This document shows positions 60,592-64,000 of a stretch of DNA of 64,000 nucleotides, one piece after another (position 1 is the stretch's first letter; every line of letters begins with the position of its first letter). The translations under genes were made by a program, and so were the position numbers. The notes beneath the pieces were generated by a model, which was not told the origin of the DNA, did not search any database, and saw only the letters and a program-made list of their open reading frames with translations. The DNA lies in the NCBI GenBank assembly GCA_015499995.1, contig JADNRV010000016.1, forward strand, positions 1 through 64,000, in the 5' to 3' direction. This DNA comes from Flammula alnicola. Lineage: Eukaryota > Basidiomycota > Agaricomycetes > Agaricales > Strophariaceae.

Positions 60592-60613
60592 ACTCGACAA
60601 CTGGCGAAGCCGG

Positions 60614-60998
60614 CTGGTCTGTTTCGGGACACTTTTGGCGGAGCCCGCCAATCTTGTTGTCGGTACTTAGTGAAAACAGCGTCTCAAGGTCGGAAAAAGT
60701 GCCAAAATTGAGTATACAAAAAGTGATTATTTTCAATTTCAAGTCGATTAGAGTATACAAGTTTTTTCGAAAATTTATTGCTCATCGTTGGCAGGTCCGT
60801 GCGCCGCCGTTCAGGAAGATCATTTTGCAAAAACAAATCATGTTTTTCAAGTTCGTCTCATTCAATTCTAAAGGCAAAAAAAATGGTATTATATATACTC
60901 AATTTTAGGACTTTTTTCGGGATGTGGCCACCTTTTTTTGACGAAGTCGACACATCAAGATTGGCGGGGTCACCCAAAACATGCCCGGAATAGCCCAG
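60614..60998. mobile_element. second inverted-repeat element (MITE-like)
   Basis: The left 100 bases and the reverse complement of the right 100 bases are similar: CTGGTCTGTTTCGGGACA versus CTGGGCTATTCCGGGCAT, and GCCCGCCAATCTTG versus ACCCCGCCAATCTTG, with AAAATTGAG shared further in. It starts about 20 bases after the 744-bp element. No target-site duplication is resolved. Confidence 0.5.
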
Positions 60999-61074
60999 TC
61001 CGCTCGCGAGCTCGCTCCTTCCTTGTCATGTGCTCCCGTTACGCTCTGTGACTAGAGCTCGCGAGCGTGACTGG
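60995..61074. repeat. 80-bp stem-loop
   Basis: The arm CCAGTCCGCTCGCGAGCTC (60995-61013) pairs with GAGCTCGCGAGCGTGACTGG (61055-61074) with one bulge. The loop is about 41 bases. The left arm overlaps the end of the preceding element. Confidence 0.75.
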
Positions 61075-62594
61075 CTAGCGAGTCTAGTCATTTGTTCTTC
61101 AATAAGAACTTTCTATACTTTGCCATCTCCGAAACCTGAGATCCATATGCCGCGGTCCTACTTGTATATAGTTCTCTATCTCAAAATCCACGTCCAAGCC
61201 TCGACCGAGATACGAGGTGAGTAACCGGTGAGTACTTGCCCAGCATAGTATCGTCCGCCTCTATAAAAAGTTGCCTTCGGAGTTCCGACATAGCTTATGC
61301 TCCCATCTGCTTCTGGACTCTAGAGGCTACTCATACTCTGGCTTTTCGGGTCGACTAAACCAATTTTGAATCGATTGTTCTGCCGAGCTTGAGAGTGCTG
61401 TGCTATTACCGCGGTGACACCTGACGACTCGAACAGCAACGGCAGATGGTTTTCCACGCCACGGGTCTTTCTATGTATCGATATGACGCCAGGGCAATCC
61501 ATATGTCTGATTGTCTTCCAGCGGAATGAAGATCGTCCATCAACGGATTGTTCTATTCCTGTTTTATGACCTTCTCAGAGTTCTTGCAGTGCAAACCTCT
61601 TACGAGGCAACAGCAATATCTTTCAGGCTCCGGGCCCGAGACCCGAATCTCCTGAAGACGTCTGCGAACCACTACCGTTAGGTAAATTCACCTAGGGAGG
61701 TCATTTCCGGTGGATGTAGAGGCACAAAGAAGTTATCAAAGGTTCGCTTTGTCGTGCCCCGCTTTCCCACTACTGAGGGCTCATCAAGGAATAATTTTCT
61801 AGAATACGGCTCTCGAACTGCGGACCCAGAGCACAATCACTACCAGGACGAGTCCAGGAGGTATCGAACGCACTCAAACCCCTTTACCGTTTTCAATGGT
61901 TTTCATCTCGTCATATAATGGGGTTATCCAGGATTTTGAATGATATTACGCTTAGGTCGCCTGCTGTTACACTCCCAGCCGGACCTGCAGGCTTGTGTGT
62001 ACATCAAAGTGTGGCGCACGGCTTCCGCTCCTTTGGTGACAACGATACAACGACGATAGGCATGGATATCTAAAACCACGTATCCATAGCATGTGTGCGT
62101 TTCTTGCAGGCTCTTGCTAATATTTAGTTTTCTTTAGAAGACTTTAAATTGCTTTACGCCTTGTCCGTCGGATGGTAACTACTAATTAGTTCTCGCTGTA
62201 GCCAGCTGTAGTGCGCTGCCGCCTCAGGCAGTGACAGGCACAAACTTGTATACAAAGAATAATTCGCCCACAGATATATAGCGCATACCCCGCCGCAGGG
62301 AAATTTGAAAGCCTGCCTTATATCTTCAAAGTTCATTATACATTGGAGCATACACATCTGTGTGCGCGCTTACTTTTATGTGCCTTGGATGAACGCCATC
62401 AACTTGAAGGAATTTCGAGCGAGAGACAGGGACAAACAAGTACAAACTGGGCTTGCACAATTATGGTGTGTGCCACGATACCCTTGTCCTTGCTTATAAG
62501 TCTGCTGCTCTCTTGTCATCCTCTTCTTGGTCTTCCTTGTAAATTTCTTGAATATTCTCTCCCGGAATCCTAACGGCTACTTTCCTTCAAAACT
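61075..62594. other. 1.5-kb region upstream of SPT2
   Basis: No gene supported. Plus open frames at 62305-62499 and 62343-62573 overlap the probable 5' UTR of SPT2. A TATATAG stretch lies near 62273. Confidence 0.4.
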
Positions 62595-64000
62595 ATGTCT
62601 TCGTTCGCCTCTTTGATGGCTTTGAGTGCCACTCATACTCGGGAAAGCCAGCAGGCGGTGGACATTGCCCTCCAAGAGCGGCGGCGGAAGGAGGCCTTGC
62701 AGCGAAAGCAGCAGGAGGAGCGGGAAGCAAAGGAGAGGGAGCAGGAGAAGAAGTTAAGACTGAGGCGGCTTGAAGAAGAGAAGCGGCAGCAGGAGCGGTT
62801 GCGACGGCTGGAGGAGGAACGCAAGGCCAAGGAGCTGGCTCTGCAGCGGCGGGAGGACGAACAGCGTGATTTGCTGCGATATGGCCCCAAGAAGGTGGCC
62901 AAGATGGCGGGCTCTAGCAATGGCGGGTCGTCCAAGTGGCCCTCGTCATCCTCAGACGCCCGGGAGGCTGTCCGCAAGCGCCGGGTCCCGGATGATGCAG
63001 ACCAGGACTCACCGGGAATAGTGCTGACCCGCGAAGAGCTCCGCGAGCGCAAGCAACAGGCGGAGATGCGCAAGCAGTTCGCAACGTCCAAGAGGGCATC
63101 GCACTCGAACAAAGGGTATGGCAAAGCCGGGAGGCGGTTGCCTGGTGGCGCGGTCGACATCGTGACGAACCAGGGCAAACCAGAGGACGAGTCCGTTGGT
63201 GCCGGCAGATCGGTCAAAGATCGTCTGACCTCCAAGCCTAATACGTTGGTGTTGCTCAACGTCAAGAAGCGGGACAAGCGCACTGAGGACGAGATCCAAA
63301 TGGAAGTGCGGGCATCGAAGAAGGTTCTCGATGGCACCGAGGCCCTTCAGTTCAATGACTGGTTCGGCGATTCCAAGAAGAAAGAGGCACCAAAGCGGTC
63401 TCCTGCTCCCGTGTTTTCGTCCTCACCTCCTTCACGGCCTGACACTCCTGCTTCCCGTGAGTGGCTCAGCCCCTTTGATCGTTGCATTTTAATGTGTTGT
63501 CTTGTTGGGCAGGCACTACAAATGGGCACACGACAGTCTCCACCTCTGTTTCTGCGTCCTCTTCGCATAAATCTGAGATCCATGCACCCAAATCTATGTT
63601 TACGAAGCCCCTTCCTGCACCGGCACACAAGCCGACGACTGGCACCTCTCGTGGAAGCTCCTCAGACTTGAACACCGCGTCACAGAGCAAATTCCCGAAG
63701 ATCAATAAGACTTCGGCGGCTTCTGCGTCTTCCCAACGACCTTCGTCGTCCACAGCCAACGCCCAGAACCGATCCAAGCGACCCCGCTCTTTGAGTTTAT
63801 CCGAGTCCCCTCCTCCACACAGGAAACGCTCACGCAACCAGGATCAGATGGATATCTCGTCAGAGATCTGGAAACTATTTGGCAAGGATCGAGGCATGTA
63901 TATCTCGCGGGATGTGCTCAGCGATGACGAGGATATGGAGGCCGATGCGACTGTCCTTGAGCGAGAGGAAAAAATGAGGTCAGCGACAGTTTCTCTTATT
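62595..64000 (+). CDS. SPT2-family histone chaperone, 3' end beyond the window
   Basis: Exon 1 is 62595-63456, exon 2 is 63513-63978, then a GTCAGC donor, giving 442 visible residues. It starts MSSFASLMALSATHTRESQQ. Residues about 25-100 form a highly charged coiled coil (EALQRKQQEEREAKEREQEK...), then TREELRERKQQAEMRK, a basic Ser-rich middle and NDWFGDSKKKEAPKRSP. Exon 2 is Ser-rich with RSKRPRSLSLSESPPPHRKR, then the SPT2 C-terminal signature ISSEIWKLFGKDRGMYISRD, DDEDMEADATVLEREEKM. SPT2 binds H3-H4 and DNA and acts in transcription elongation (family knowledge). The final residues of the domain lie outside the window. Confidence 0.87.

Noticed and set aside
62633..63337. 234-codon minus-strand open frame opposite SPT2
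   Set aside because: Arises from the codon bias of the real plus-strand gene; its Ser/Arg/Cys-rich translation is typical of an antisense shadow.

Overview
The window looks like nuclear DNA of a mushroom-forming basidiomycete (Agaricomycetes). Coding regions are split by many short GT...AG introns of about 50-60 bases. The gene content (urease, type I methionine aminopeptidase with an N-terminal zinc finger, DENND6, SPT2, DUF4604, DUF4112, DUF6533, Hsp12A-like Hsp70, secreted type-B carboxylesterase, DHA-like MFS transporters) is that of a filamentous basidiomycete. No tRNA, rRNA or CRISPR array was found.

Layout. 1-6.6 kb is gene-poor and repeat-rich: AT-rich DNA with a recurring heptamer, a GC-rich hAT-like terminus, two minisatellites around a perfect palindrome, a 1.46-kb fold-back repeat and a candidate MITE. 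6.7-7.6 kb holds a DUF4112 protein with an apparent 1-nt frameshift. 8.5-15.3 kb is a broken duplication of a secreted carboxylesterase gene: an intact 13-exon copy (12901-15334, minus) and a decayed 3' copy (9253-10440). A pore-forming-toxin-like gene (11217-12086, plus) lies between them. 17.2-20.1 kb is an Hsp70-like ATPase gene; 21.3-23.1 kb an MFS transporter; 24.5-26.4 kb a tandem pair of CHORD-like zinc-binding proteins; 26.9-28.5 kb a DUF6533 seven-helix membrane protein; 29.8-32.6 kb two unrecognised Ser/Pro-rich genes; 33.1-36.3 kb urease. 37.4-38.6 kb is an unrecognised gene whose reading frame breaks repeatedly.

40.8-53.1 kb contains three copies (one broken) of an unrecognised Ser/Thr-rich family with a conserved C-terminal domain, interleaved with DENND6, methionine aminopeptidase, a weak TBC-like gene and related non-coding repeats. 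53.4-59.2 kb has DUF4604, an RRM protein with a Met/Gly-rich tail, and a second MFS transporter paralogous to the first. 59.8-61.1 kb has a well-bounded 744-bp TIR element with an 8-bp target-site duplication, a second inverted-repeat element and a stem-loop. 62.6-64.0 kb is the 5' part of an SPT2 histone-chaperone gene that runs off the window.

Functional groups. Housekeeping genes (urease, MetAP, DENND6, SPT2, RRM, DUF4604) alternate with accessory genes (esterase, MFS, DUF6533, CHORD-like pair, Ser/Thr-rich family, pore-former-like protein) that show local duplication and decay. The most promising undescribed material is the three-copy family and the pore-former-like gene inside the broken esterase duplication. 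Exon boundaries were deduced by hand from splice consensus and reading-frame continuity.
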